A stretch of 64,000 nucleotides of DNA, taken from the NCBI GenBank assembly GCA_951799445.1, contig OX637291.1, positions 7,008,501 to 7,072,500 of the forward strand, in the 5' to 3' direction. This stretch comes from Pseudisothecium myosuroides. Lineage: Eukaryota > Streptophyta > Bryopsida > Hypnales > Lembophyllaceae. Shown one piece after another: positions 36,791 to 48,784 of the stretch. A model generated the notes under the pieces. The model was not told the DNA's origin. It made no database searches and saw only the letters and a program-made list of their open reading frames with translations. Numbering within the stretch: the first letter of the stretch is position 1; each line of letters begins with the position of its first letter. The position numbers were made by a program, and so were the translations under genes.

Positions 36791-37010
36791 TTAACCCTTA
36801 AACGTCAAAGTAGACGTTTTGCGGCTGATGAATGACAAGATAATCTCCTATATAGGACAAAAATGCAACTATTCATTTTGTGTGGATAGGGAAGATGATG
36901 AATAGTAGTTTGACCTCCAGTTAGCACTTTTGATTTTTTCAAAGAAGATATGTCATCCAATGCCAAAAGGGTTGATTTCCACGGTCACCAACCCAACATT
37001 CAAGGGTTAA
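36791..37010 (-). mobile_element. Small TTAA-flanked element
   Basis: Ends are TTAA-CCCTTAAACGTCAAAG and ACATTCAAGGG-TTAA. At 220 bp it contains AATGCAACTATTCATTTTGT, which matches the right part of 18038-18564 in reverse. It directly follows the fragment at 36702-36785. Confidence 0.6.
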
Positions 37011-38135
37011 AAAACAACCTTCCTTCGTGGCAACCAAAGATTTGGAAGTTAAATTATCATGTTTGAATCCTAAACCTTAAGAATCCTAATGATTTAAATG
37101 AAAAGGTAACTACATCCAATAAGCATTCAAGTAAGATTCCTAATATTAAATGGTCTGAGGACTCCCAAGTTCTATTAACATGAATAAACTGTGAATTCTC
37201 AAGTGATGAAAGTAGGGGTATCCAAAATCAGCCCTAAGCTCTTATGAATAAACACTGCAAAATCAAAAATCTGCAGGGGTCAGTTTTAGAAACACGTTGC
37301 AACTGGTGAGAGCTACAACTGGTGAGAGCTAGCTTGTCATTAATTGTCCATAAAAGCAGATTTGCAGAGCACAATACTTCTGCTGCGATCAACAAAGACT
37401 AGCAATGTCACAAGTGCCATGAGAGATTTCAAAGCAGATATCAAGAGGAATCAGCATCCACAATGAGCAGAAGACATACTTACAAGAGCAATTGCGGAAG
37501 TAAAGTTCATACGCATACTGTATAAATTGTCTCTGGAACTTGCAAAAAAAAATCCTTTGAAATCGCCTTCCCTTGTGAGGCCTTTCTCATATGTACACAA
37601 CTCCGTATATTTTCAACCCTAAACCGACTGTACAGCTCGCAGTGAAACTATATGGAACTCCCTAAATCCTGCTCGTAGAAATTTACAGCTCAACTACTGA
37701 GTGTACACTACAAAGTTGCGCATAGATTAGATCAAATATAAGGTTCAAAGTATGTTCCACAAACGGCCCAACGACGAAGGTATAATTTATGAATCTTCAG
37801 TACAGACATGGACATGGAGAGTACACCTTCCACCGTTCTGCACCTTGAACTTGAAGGTTTTGCACCAAGGGTTTGCAGTTAAACCCAGCACCTTCCAAAG
37901 CATCTTACAGAAGGGATTTCTAGAAGGGTGTAGGTTGTTCTCTTTCAGAGATAGGTCAAAAGAGAGTTGAAAACCACAATTACAGTTCTGCAAGCTTGGT
38001 GCTTGGTGAGTGAGTAACTCACGCCTTGTGCGGTAATGTTGAATGTCTTCATGGAAGTGTCCCATCATTATTTTCAAACTTCAAATTACGGTCAAAATCT
38101 TAGTCGACACTGAGCTTCAGCTGGATGGTAGGAAA
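37011..38135 (-). other. 3' flank of the receptor-like kinase gene
   Basis: Downstream of the inferred last exon of the minus-strand kinase gene, so it probably carries its 3' untranslated region. The transcript end cannot be fixed. No other gene was recognised. Confidence 0.4.
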
Positions 38136-41100
38136 TTAACGCCACTCACCAAACTGTCCTGAAGATGAACGCCTTGCGACCAAGGTCCTCCGAGTGTTGT
38201 TCATGCTTTGCCGCCGTCCTGTTGACCCAGAGCCGGAACCGGAACCGGAACCCCTCCTGGTGTGTCTAGCCTCCACGGGGTGTCTACCCTCTACGCTGTG
38301 CCTAGGCTCCAAGCTCTCCCTCTGCAAAAAAAAACTCTGCAAATCTCAGTAACAATGGACTAGAAAGCAACCAATACAGAGGACAGTAGCTCCAAAAGGA
38401 ATCCTAACCCTTCCTACTCGTCCATAAATATCACCGTAGAGGGCTCTCTATTCCAACTTAGAAAATAGAATTCTCCCTCCATATTTTGGCATGTTTCATT
38501 CCTATATTGGTTGAAACCCACTTAAATCCCACTTGGAAATTAGATTCTGGCACAAGAAAAGATGAAATAAAGAGCCCCCATAATCCGAGGTGCTGTGGCT
38601 CCGTCTACAAGCTAGCGGTGACTTACATGGCTAGGGTTGAGCAGCCCATGGCACGGCACAACACACTATGGCACCCGTGTGATTTGAGCTGTGATCTGCA
38701 TTGGGTAGCAAAACCCTCTCTCCCCTCTTCAACGAGCTCTTCCTTCTCGGTGCCTACGCAATATACATTCATGGCGTTATTACTCTCACATTCATTGGCC
38801 GGGTACTCATCGACGACAATATTGACAATATTCCTTCAATCACTAATGACTCCCTCTTGCCTAACACCGTTTGACTGGATGATGCTAGTGTCATATGCTT
38901 AAAGTGCCAACTATACGAAGAGTAGGTGCCACATGCTCTCGTGCCAAAGCTATGACTGTCATGACTACCCTCAACCCTCTCGAGTTGCATTCTCTCTAAA
39001 TACACATTCCATCCTCAGAATCTAAAATCTTGAGTACACATCTGATTGGACAACTTCCACATGTCTGAACACATGTGACAGTCGCCCATTTGTCCCCCAA
39101 AGTAGTGCAATTACAGAATGCCTATTATACTACTTCGAAACTGGTTTACACAGCAACAACAATACAGAACTAAATTATCATAGTTGCATTAAAACACATT
39201 TCCTAATTTTCGAGGGTTCATTTCAAATGAGCTCTGCGCTTCGACCTTACCAGTTGTTGCATCCGACTCATGAGATACTAGCTGTACATTCACTATACCA
39301 AATCATTGTCTCCAATTTTGCACATCTAACTGAATGAAACAAGCCCCCGAAACTTCCGGAAATGCGTTTCGTTGCAACTATTTATGGTGACAAACCAGGC
39401 TGAGGACGCCGAGAGTAATGCCGATCCAATACACAAGCCAGGCACTAAAACTCTAATTCCAACAGAAAGAATTCGAATCAAGCACAAGAGATGAGATGAG
39501 ATGGGCATGACATGAGCAACTGTTCAGAAGTAAGTTTCAAAACGAGATGAGGTGAGATGGACTGTAACTCCAAATCGTACCGAATTTTCAAGGAGCGGCG
39601 ATTTGTCACCCTGATACTCAACCAACACGCGCCCGTCCTCCTTGAGCCGGAGATACTCCACACAAAAGGGACCTTGGCTTCGCCTCGGATCATGAGCAGG
39701 AAGAGGGTGCTTGCTGAACATGGCAGGAGTTCGCAATGTCACATTCCACTCCGCTGTCAACGTGCTCTCGTCGTCAACGGTGAACTCGCGGCTGCTCTTG
39801 GCGTTGTACCACCATAAGCCCTTCTTCCACAGAAACGCGCCGTTCAGCGTCGCCTCGATCTTGTTCAAGCCGAAGTTCTTGGGTGTCGGCCAGATCTTGC
39901 ACCGCAACGCGATTCGGAGGTTATTTCCCACTGTGCACTTCACCAGAATCGTGTTGTCTTTGATCTCATACGTGGGAGACCTGCAAAAACGCACAAACTC
40001 TGATCACCTTACTGTACGGAATCCCTTTCCATCGCGATCCATTTTCGGAGGTTTGAATCCAAATGATACATATTCTCGTGCGTAAAAATCTTCTTGAAAA
40101 TGGGGACAAGACTCACCAGAAAAAATAGCATTCTAATTCACCATGAACTCTTTAATTTGAGTGCCTAGAGTCCCCAAAAAATAACTAAATCAAAGTTTGA
40201 ATGTGTGCCAAGAGTGCTATAGTGATGGCCGTGTGGCAGAATGTCGAATGACGATTTATATAAGGTTTAAGAGAAAGGGTCTGAATGTAACGGAAACCAT
40301 TCAAAGGACATGAAATGAAGTCCCTCCCATTGAGCTTGATTTAGGGTTTGCAGGAATGAGAGACGAGATGAAACCCTACTTACCCGGTGCTACTCCGAGC
40401 GAATACCGAAGGTGCAATTGAACGCTCGTTGAAGGAACTGAAAGTGGAGCCATTGCTGCAAGTGAAATCCAGCGACGTCTACAAAACAGAAACAACGAAA
40501 CAGACACGGAGCCCATGAGAAATCTCTGAGGCGTTAAGATGTAGAAACAATGCGGACAGGCAAGTGATGTATGTGATGCTTACATCCAGGCTGCTTTCGG
40601 AGCTGCCCGAGTATTCCTTGCAATTGGCGTTGTGCAACCACACCACCACTTCTTTCATGGAGGGCCTCTTCTCCTGCCTATCCTCCACGCACATCTGCGC
40701 CACTTTCACCACATCGTACAACTGCTCGTAAACCACGTCCGCGGGGCTAATCCTAGCGTCCACCATGCGAGGCAGCAAATGCCGCATCACGGGCTCCTCA
40801 ATGTCTAAGAAATCCTTGCACCAAGTCACCAAGCTGACGCGCTGCTGGATGGCGCGCCGTCCCGTGATGAGCTCCAACAACACCACGCCATAGCTGTACA
40901 CATCGATCTTATCACACGGCACGCCGTTGATGAGGTACACTGGGTCGACGTAGCCATGCGTCCCCCGTACGCGCGTGGAGACCGTGACTTGATGACCCGC
41001 GTGCAACGGTTTGCTCAACCCGAAGTCCGCAATCTTCGCCTGCATGTCCTCGTCGAACAAAATGTTGCCCGCTTTGATGTCGCGGTGCACCAACGAAGGA

Positions 41101-41936
41101 CTGGCGTGACTATGCAGATACTCCAGCCCCTGCGCTACCTCCGCCGCGCAGCGCATGCGCGCCTTCCAGTCCAGATGCGCGTCGTCGACGCCGCTGTGCA
41201 AGTGCTGGTCCAGGGAGCCATTCGCCATGTTCTCGTAGACGAGGAAGAGGTCGTCCTCTTCGATGCAGAAGCCCAGAAGCGCAACCAGGTTGCGGTGATG
41301 CAGCCGCGAAATCGCATTGAGCTCCGCCCAAAATTCCTTCTCCACCACCTCCTGGCTCCGATTCTCCAAGTTGTGGAGATGCAACACATTGGTGCCCTTC
41401 TGGAGACGCTTCACGGCCAAGGCGCGCGGCGGATCCTCGGGGAGCGAGTTCGCGAAGTACACCACCCCTTGCCCGCCTTTCCCAAGCTCTCGATCAAAAT
41501 TCCCCGTCATAGTCAAAATATCCGGCAACGTATACTCGCGCACCGCGCCCACCGTGGACGTGCGGTACAACAAACGCGGAAGGCTAACTGTGGACGACGT
41601 AATGACCGGCGAAACCGTCTGCACCTCCGGCACGACCACGATCTCCTTCCCTGTCGTCACTTTCTGACTCGCCTTCCAGAACAAACCCGTCGTGACGCCC
41701 ACAACAAAAATCACCAGAAGCGAGAACGCGCTGCTCAGGCTCGACTCCATCTCGCGACGGCTCCCGAAGGAGTAATACTCCGCCACCTTGTGCGACCACA
41801 CGTGGGGAGTTTTCGTGGCGATGTCACCACTGCGGCTGTACAACGCCCCGACGTCGCCGCTCACATACAACGCCATAGCCAGAAAACTCGCGACCAACCC
41901 AGTGTGCCATGCTTCAACTCCTGCCAGAGATTTCAT
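38136..41936 (-). CDS. Receptor-like Ser/Thr kinase with an extra C-terminal domain
   Basis: Seen: exon 1 41936-40584 (451 codons), exon 2 40478-40384, exon 3 39980-39581, exon 4 38321-38136, all with GT-AG borders and matching phases (0, 2, 0), giving 677 residues. Residues 10-34 are hydrophobic (signal peptide or anchor) and 68-86 form a membrane segment, leaving only about 35 residues between. The kinase domain is at about 145-435: glycine loop GKGGQG 152-157, Lys176, HRDIKAGN from 284, DFG 304-306, DVYSYG and the EKRPS Arg424. HRD makes it an RD kinase. In place of the usual DPEY, it has DPVY near 331-334. Known: RLK/Pelle kinases signal at the plasma membrane. After the kinase come about 130 residues (484-616) of unrecognised, Trp-containing sequence and a basic tail with a Gly-Ser run. 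Start: an in-frame stop lies 24 bases upstream of ATG 41936. Alternatives: the last exon is omitted and exon 3 runs to a stop at 39524 (634 residues), or intron 1 is retained (485 residues). Confidence 0.85.
38322..39580 (-). other. Inferred third intron of the kinase gene
   Basis: The acceptor is strong (a run of T then TTTGCAG before AGGGAGAGC), but the donor TCG-GTACGA is weak. The intron would be 1259 bp. It includes a stretch near 38720-38870 with an open plus-strand frame of about 50 codons that I do not recognise. This join is the least certain part of the gene model. Confidence 0.5.
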
Positions 41937-42752
41937 CGCCTCACAAAACCTCCAAAATCAAACACCTCCACATCCCTGCTCGCCCACTTCCCCAAAAATC
42001 CTTATCCCCATACCCACTCACCTCCTCACATCTCCCCAAACCGGGCTCTTCATCAAAATTCGCCCTTTCCCTGTTACGATCATCACAATCACACCTTTTC
42101 CTGTAAAACGAATTCCTTCGCGAGCTTCACCCTAAATTCTGAATCCCCTTCTCACGTCCCCAATTCTGAATCCCCTTCTCACATCTTCCGCTCGCAACTA
42201 CCCCTATTTCTCATTCTCCACTTCCACCCATAACCCATTTCCATTTCCATTTCGACGGCTTCACCTACTGAATGAACTCCACCCACACCAGCAACCACAT
42301 CAGTACCAACTCTGCGCCAGCTCCTCGTACCACATACGGGGGTACGAGCTCAGTCGCGTTGATCAATGCGAACCTTCCAATAATTCACCTCCCTCAGTGC
42401 GAACTCCGTGTGAGAATACAAACTTGCGTACAGAGAGTGATGAGAGAGACGCCATGGACGCCACTGTTGGTGATGGTGTTGTGCTCTTGTTCTTCTCCGT
42501 AGCGGACAGGAATTCTTCCGTGTCTGTGGGACGGCTGCAGGTAGGAGTGTGACGGTACTGCACTTGATGAAGAGAATGCTGGCAGGGGTGGGGGCGGCGA
42601 GTCTAGAAGACGAAGGCGCTGCTGCCGTGGTGGGGATCAGGACTCAGGAGCGAGGGAGAGAGGGAGAGGATTTGACGGCTGCGATCGCGCGATGGCGTGA
42701 CTACTGTCAGGGGTCAGAGCGCCGGCTGCCTTGTCCCTTGTGTGCATCTACT
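41937..42752 (-). promoter_or_regulatory. Upstream flank of the kinase gene
   Basis: The plus strand here is C-rich, so the minus-strand transcript would have a G/A-rich leader. An in-frame TGA precedes the start codon by 24 bases. I find no convincing TATA box, so the start of transcription cannot be placed. From 42,550 to 42,750 the DNA is GC-rich without a recognised gene. Confidence 0.4.
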
Positions 42753-42812
42753 AAAATAGCCATGGATCTGTTTCATTTGTTTCAAAATAAAATAAAATAA
42801 AAATAGACATGG
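42753..42812 (+). mobile_element. 5'-truncated retroposed tail with 13 bp target duplication
   Basis: AAAATAGCCATGG (42753-42765) and AAAATAGACATGG (42800-42812) flank ATCTGTTTCATTTGTTTC and an AAAATAAAAT-type tail. This is the same 3' end as in the copies at 11945 and 16397. Confidence 0.75.
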
Positions 42813-43100
42813 TCAAGTATGACCTTGGAAAACTGCTCACTGGGGGGAGTGGGGGCTGGGAGAATCCATGACATTCGAATAGGGCAAGGCCTGTGGAGGA
42901 GGGAATTGTGCAGAAAAATGGGTCCATGAGGAGGGTAGAGCTTGACAAGGAGACACATTTTTTTTTGCACAATTCCCGACAACAACGGGTATTGCCTAAC
43001 ATCAATAGCCCACCAGTAAATGTAGGAAATGTTAGAGATGATAAAGATTCTTTGGATGAATAGAAAACTTTTTAGATGAAGAATCCACAATGCCTGATTA
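42813..43100 (-). repeat. Degenerate repeat, related to 52960-53240
   Basis: The segment around ATAGGGCAAGG...GGAGGG...CACAATTCCCGAC...GCCCACCAGTAAATG matches 53055-53190 in the same order. Minus-strand open frames in both places run through the similar part and keep some similar residues. Nature unknown. Confidence 0.4.
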
Positions 43101-44559
43101 TGCAGGTGGATCGATTACCCCAAAATATCATGCCTAGCAAATGAACAAGGAATTTCAAACAGGGGTTTACAAGAACCTAATGGAAGGCCATTCTTATGAA
43201 CGAAATCGTAAAGTTATTAGAATGATGGAGAAGATGGATTAGGTAATGCTTAAGAGGCATAGAGGCTTGAGAGCATTGGGGGACACAATGTCAAGTCCCA
43301 ATACTGATGTGTGACATGGCTTTTGTCTTTGCAATGACGGAAAAAATATTTTTTTTCCCACCCAAAGTAGTTCATTTATTCTTGTATGAATTAAAGATGA
43401 TTTTGGTTTTGTAGTCTTGTAATTATTTCACAATTTGTTATTTCTTCATTGTGAACAAAATGTCATGTCCTTTCAAATTTAAGAGAATAAAAGAAGAAAC
43501 AATGTAATTATTATAATTTTGTTTATCAATGATATGCATGCATGGAAGAAGTGGACTTTGAAATGGTTCAAGGTAGTGGTAGTGGTAGTGGTTCAATTAT
43601 TTGTGTGTATGAATGCCAAATGGTGTGATTCATGTGTTGCACCAACTCTTGCTAATCTAAACAAATGCCAAAGGGTTGCTCACTTTTACACTCTACCGTA
43701 GTCATGTTCGGCAACAATTCTAAATCCTTCCAACATTGATCCTTTATTAGTGAAGTTTTTGATAGAGCTCTTACTTATTTTCTACAAATTTTGCTTTTGT
43801 TCATTAACTTTTTATAAAAAATCAATTGTGACATTAATGAATTAAAAAATAAAAATAAACATATTACACTATGATAGTTCATCACAAATGCCCATATCTA
43901 TACCTTTTGTAAATCTAAGGGTGTAGAAAGAAAGACAACGTCGTGAAATATAACGCTTTTGTGACAATCCAATGGAAAAGTGAAAAATCTACCTCGAAAA
44001 ATAGACTTTGCATTAGCATAGTGAAAGAATTTAAGGAATAGGAGCACAACATTGGAAGATAACCCTATTGTGACTTGGTTGCGATCATTCTAATGAAGAT
44101 CTCTCCTTGCACTGCTTAAATAAGCAAAATAATAAATCTAGCTTTCATTCTTTAATAGCATTGTTCTTTGAAGAAAGATTCATTTCTTTTCAATTATTAG
44201 ATACTACTTGCGCAAAGCATTCTAAAACTTGATGGAGGTAAGATTCAAGCACTTGATTTTTTCCTATTCTAAGGATATTGGTCCTACTATCATTTAAATT
44301 GTAACCAAAGAACTATAGATTGTAATCATAAAAATAGGTACCTTTCCTAGAGGTAGAAATGTTGCTTGTGTAAGGAAAGTACATCTAAAACTGTCTGAAA
44401 AAACATTTGAGTTCAATTGAAGACATGTAAAATTTGAATGTATTCATCCAAAAGTGTATTTATACATCCAAAGCGCAATACAATCCTAAAATGCTCTAGT
44501 TGTGTTTTAGGATGCTCTTATGATAAAGCGAGCACTCCAAATGTGCCACTAATCCAAAT
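43101..44559. other. AT-rich intergenic DNA
   Basis: A GGTAGT trinucleotide run lies at about 43573-43590. No gene was recognised. Confidence 0.45.
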
Positions 44560-44860
44560 TTTCCACTAATACTCTATATACATCTCTAACATCAATATGT
44601 AATGATGTGGAAGAAACAATTTCAGAACGAAGGACCAAAAAAACTTTGATCCTCCGTAACTTTTGCATAAGGTATCCAAAATGTCACATTTTTTGATGCA
44701 TCAAAACCTCCTCTGACTTGCCAACAAGAAAATATGAAAATTTGACCAATCTAGAAATGGTAACTAGGCCCACGTAGTAGTAAAAAGTGGGGGTTTGGAG
44801 GATGCCCACCCTTAGTCTTTGCAGTAAAAAAGTGGTAGATTCACCAACACCAAAGATGGT
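44560..44860 (-). repeat. Dispersed repeat H, copy 2
   Basis: Reverse-orientation match to 21380-21640, including GAAAATATGAAAATTTGACC and the GATGCATCAAAACCTCC region. Confidence 0.5.
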
Positions 44861-45629
44861 TCAAGATGAACTCAATCAGTACATTTCACATTTCCAATGT
44901 CCCTACGCCTGCAGATTCCCCCTAGCTGTACCAAGACGCAGGCTTCCACTGTAGATATCAACTGCCGAATCCCACTAGAAACGAACTTAAAATGAAATGT
45001 AAAGTGGGTTGGTGGGCCTGGGAATACTGTACTGTACTGTACCGGAGGGTGAAGCCCGAATCAGACGGTGGAGGTACTTAAGTTAAGTACAGTACTGAGC
45101 CGCCTACCAGCTTTATTAGCCTGGCTATTATGAGGCTAATGAAGTGGAGTTGGCATTACAACCTCCGTATTTAATTGATGCTTTATGGTCTCCCATGAAT
45201 AGTACTGTACCGTATGTTACTGTAATAAACCGGGCCTAAAGTCCTAAACATCCTGCTCAGTCCATCCGTCAGTCCGTCGGTCGGTCCTCACTCTCAGAGT
45301 TGAAGTTTCATCCTGTGGATGATATTCATCATTTCATGGTTTATTCTAGCATTGATTCTCGTAACTCACCGTCAGCGAGGAGCATTATTTGATTTTTTGA
45401 TTTTTGGGTATGATACAGTAGGTGGGTACGGCCCTACGGCGAGTTATTTGTGGAGTACGGGAGTCTGAGGTCGCCTTTGGCACATTTTTGCCCAATAATA
45501 ATAATTTGGCAAAAATTGGAAGGGTTGGTTCGGCGCTTTTTTTTTTTTAATAAAGTTATTTGGCAATTGTGAAATACGGTAGTTGTTTTTTAACTTTCAT
45601 AGGAAAGTCATATAAAATCGTGGCTTTTA
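44861..45629. other. Intergenic DNA with repeated TACTGTAC motifs
   Basis: TACTGTAC-like words recur at about 45028-45045, 45085-45100 and 45200-45225. No gene was recognised. Confidence 0.35.
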
Positions 45630-46195
45630 ATGAATTCATTATTTTTCATAGTGTTCTTGCTTTGTTGTAAAGTTAGAGTATCTAGAGTGCTCTCTGCAAC
45701 AATGATGACATTGACACTATGGTTTGTAATTAAAATTGCATTCCAATACAACCATTATGGGGGGCTGCACTTCCACGGCCTCGGTATGCGACCCCTTAGG
45801 ATCAGCAAATTTGCAAAATGTGAAGGGTTTGCAAGTTGGCTCTCGGTAGAAATAATCATTATTGTCAACCCTTTTCCGCATTGTTATGTATGCCAATCAA
45901 TTCAACCTTCCCTTGTTTCTATGAAAAGTCTTTTTCTAATACGGAAAAGTCCATTTGTCGTTTGGATTGCCAGCTTTGCAGTGGATCAATTTGTCCCCCA
46001 AAAAATCTGGCACTTTGTGGGCTTCGTGGAATGCCCTACCATGTGTCGTTACAAAGATTGTTTGCCGAGAGTAAATTCCAGATGCCCTTAGAAGAATCAA
46101 TTTGGATGCCATCGGATTTAAGTTATATTGTTATCTTTTCCAACATTTCAACTTTCTTTTTTTATTTCCTTGAATTTAGCAAAATAGCTTATTAA
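45630..46195 (+). pseudogene. Degenerate ORF-like repeat, related to 53500-53740
   Basis: A 153-codon plus-strand frame (45630-46091, ATG start) contains ASWLSV, CYVCQ, MKSLFL and KSPFVVWIASFAVD. The region 53500-53740 encodes ASWLTV, CYVCQ, MKGLFL and KSPFQVWIVSFVLD in the same order, but split between frames. I do not recognise the protein. It may be the remains of a coding element or simply a repeat whose frames happen to be open. Confidence 0.4.
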
Positions 46196-47851
46196 TTTCC
46201 AAAACCATTTGGCTTCAAAAAAATTAATTATTTTTGGCTAAAGATGACCTTATGCTATGCTATTCAAATCCAAGGAGTTTGCCAAAATTTGCAATTTTTG
46301 CAACATGCTTCCGTCTTGGGTTGAAATGAAATTAGTGTTAAGAACTATTCAATTGAGATATTCATGTTATATCACACTTACAAAATGGTCAAGTCTATAA
46401 AGCAAATACACCTAGAAGCATATAAATATGCATCTAAATACAATTATTAATAACATATTATTTTAATTTGTTGGAAATTGAAGAAGATTCAAGATTCTCT
46501 TAAAGTGCGTACATATTATTTTTCTAAATAAATGAAGAATTTAAATGACTAGAGGGATAACCAACATTGATTGTAGGATCTTGCGTTAAGATATTGTGTT
46601 GATTTTAAGCAAAAATATGTAGGGGCAAATTAGCAACAATATTGTGAATGTTTTGTTTTGGCAATGCAACCTCCAAAATGCATTTTATGAATGGTAGTAA
46701 CTTTGTAATGACCTAACCTAATTGGTCCTAGTTATTGACCAGTGTTGCCAACAAAAATGTTCTAAAGCTACATTTAGGTGTTTTTATAAATGATTTTTGG
46801 CAAAATATAATTGCCTAAGTTAAATCAAATAGTGCAAGATGCACATTGTTTTATATTGCATTATTCTAGTAGAGCAAAAAAGAATTTCAAAAATTTTGAG
46901 GACTTCAAGGAAAAGTAGATAATCACTTCTTATTTGCTAAAGCACCTTTAGTAAAAATACAAAAATAGATTACAATTAGGGTGAAATGCATTAGCTACTC
47001 TATATTCCACTTTTCTACAAGAATATTTTTATTTACAAAAAATTTAATGACTTGAAAGCAAAAAATACACTTCTTTTTTCTCTCAAAAATTAAAAAATAA
47101 TTAATGTTTAAATAATTTCTATAACAATAACGCAATTTAAACAATTTTGTGAATCTTTGGATTAATTGAGTTAGTTTGAGTAGTAAATTCTAATTTATCA
47201 ATTTCGGTTTTTTATTTTTTTTACTTTTGATAGATTGCATTAAGAGGTGGAAAAGTACACAAGTAATTTTAATTATTGGTTTTGGAAATATTCTTGATTT
47301 TGGTTATAATTACCTTGTAAATTTGAAGAAATTCAAAATTTATAATGCAAATACAAGTAGATAGCAAACCTTTTGTGGGAATCCCAAATAAACCCTTCTT
47401 ACAAATATAAATGTAAATCTAACCTTTTATTGTTGATTGCAACTAATTTTGCATTTTTCTATTGATCTTCTTTCTCTAAATAATTTGCAGTCTCTGATTT
47501 CTTACACAAATTCCAAATTGCTTAATTTGGACATTAGTAGTAAATAACAAATTCATGCATCTTTTCTAGAGAGAGATTATTTTTGCATCCAAGCCCTTTC
47601 AATAGACTTGCTATCTACAATGCATGTACACCTTCAAATTTATAGCCTGCTAGGCTTTCATTAGCAAAATGTAGACATTATCTTGCCTCAATGGTCAAAA
47701 AAATAATTTTGAATCACTTTGTGATTCTTAAAGCATATCCACACACAAGCCCATCCCCTTTATTTTTTCTATAGCTTTGCATCTTAGCATGTCAACACAA
47801 TCATTAGAAAAATTGAGTAGTTCATCCAAGAGTTCATCTCTATGTGCTTGC
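46196..47851. other. Strongly AT-rich intergenic DNA
   Basis: Nothing recognised; long runs of A and T. Confidence 0.5.
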
Positions 47852-48784
47852 TTAACCCCTAAAGTTCCTTGACTATGTTCTCACCAAATATGCTCCAAAA
47901 CTGCCATTCCTAGTATAAATACCAATTTTTTTGAAAAATATCATTTTTGGACACATATAACCATAGGATCTTGTAATACTCTGGTTTGAGAATATATGGA
48001 AAAAATTTCAGAAATTTCCATTGTGTAGATTAGAAGATATTAGCATTTGAAGTGGCAAAAGTCCTTTTTTTGGCCCTGCGAAAAACCGGACAGCTGCACT
48101 TCACAAGGTCAGATTATTATTAAAAAATTCCAAAATGGTTATGCTTCTTTGGATTCATTTTTCAAGGCAAGTTGGATACATGCTTGAAAATTTTCAGATT
48201 ATTTGGAATTGTACAACATATAGGAAAAAAATTATAAGTGGAAAGAAGTAGAGAATGGTTCAAAACACTAAATTGTTAAGAAGTTAATTATGGAATTGAA
48301 AAATGCCAATTCCAATGGTTGCAATGTTGTAATAAACAATCTACATCCTAAAATTTTAATTTTTTTGAAAAATATTTAAAATTGAGTGAAATAAACGACT
48401 TCAAAGTTTATTTTAGAGTAGACAATCTATAACTGCCCGCAAACTAAAACTCCTCATAACTTTTGACTCATTGATCAAAATGGAATGATTCAAAGCTTTC
48501 CACGAATATATAAATCTAATAAACCAATTTCAATTTTTTATTTTTGAAAAAGGTGATTTTTTCTGATCTGCCCGGACTGCCCGAGTTGAGAAACAAACAA
48601 CATATTAAGCCATAACTTTTGACTCGTATTTCCAAATGTCATGAAATTTGGTGCATATGAAAGATATTCCTCGTCCCCACCTTCTATAAAAATTTCAACC
48701 CAAAATATGCAAATCTCCAGTGACACATACCTGCCCGAAATTTCTATGTTGCCAAAAAAGGCATGTTGGTCCTTTAGGGGTTAA
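47852..48784 (+). mobile_element. TTAA-flanked element, long type, diverged copy D
   Basis: Begins TTAA-CCCCTAAAGTTCCTTGAC and ends GGTCCTTTAGGGG-TTAA. It keeps the long-type order of blocks (GGATCTTGTAATACT, GGAAAAAATTTCAGAAATT, CATAACTTTTGACTCGTATT, AAAGATATTCCTCG) but is clearly diverged from the copies at 19574 and 34003. It is closest to the copy at 50039. Confidence 0.8.

Noticed and set aside
38720..38875. About 50-codon open frame encoding a hydrophobic stretch
   Set aside because: It has no ATG or splice sites I can support, lies within an intron of the kinase gene and matches no family I know.
40956..42233. 425-codon plus-strand open frame
   Set aside because: It lies antisense to the kinase exon. 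The kinase frame has all conserved motifs, and the opposite frame is open only because of high GC; its product has no known features.
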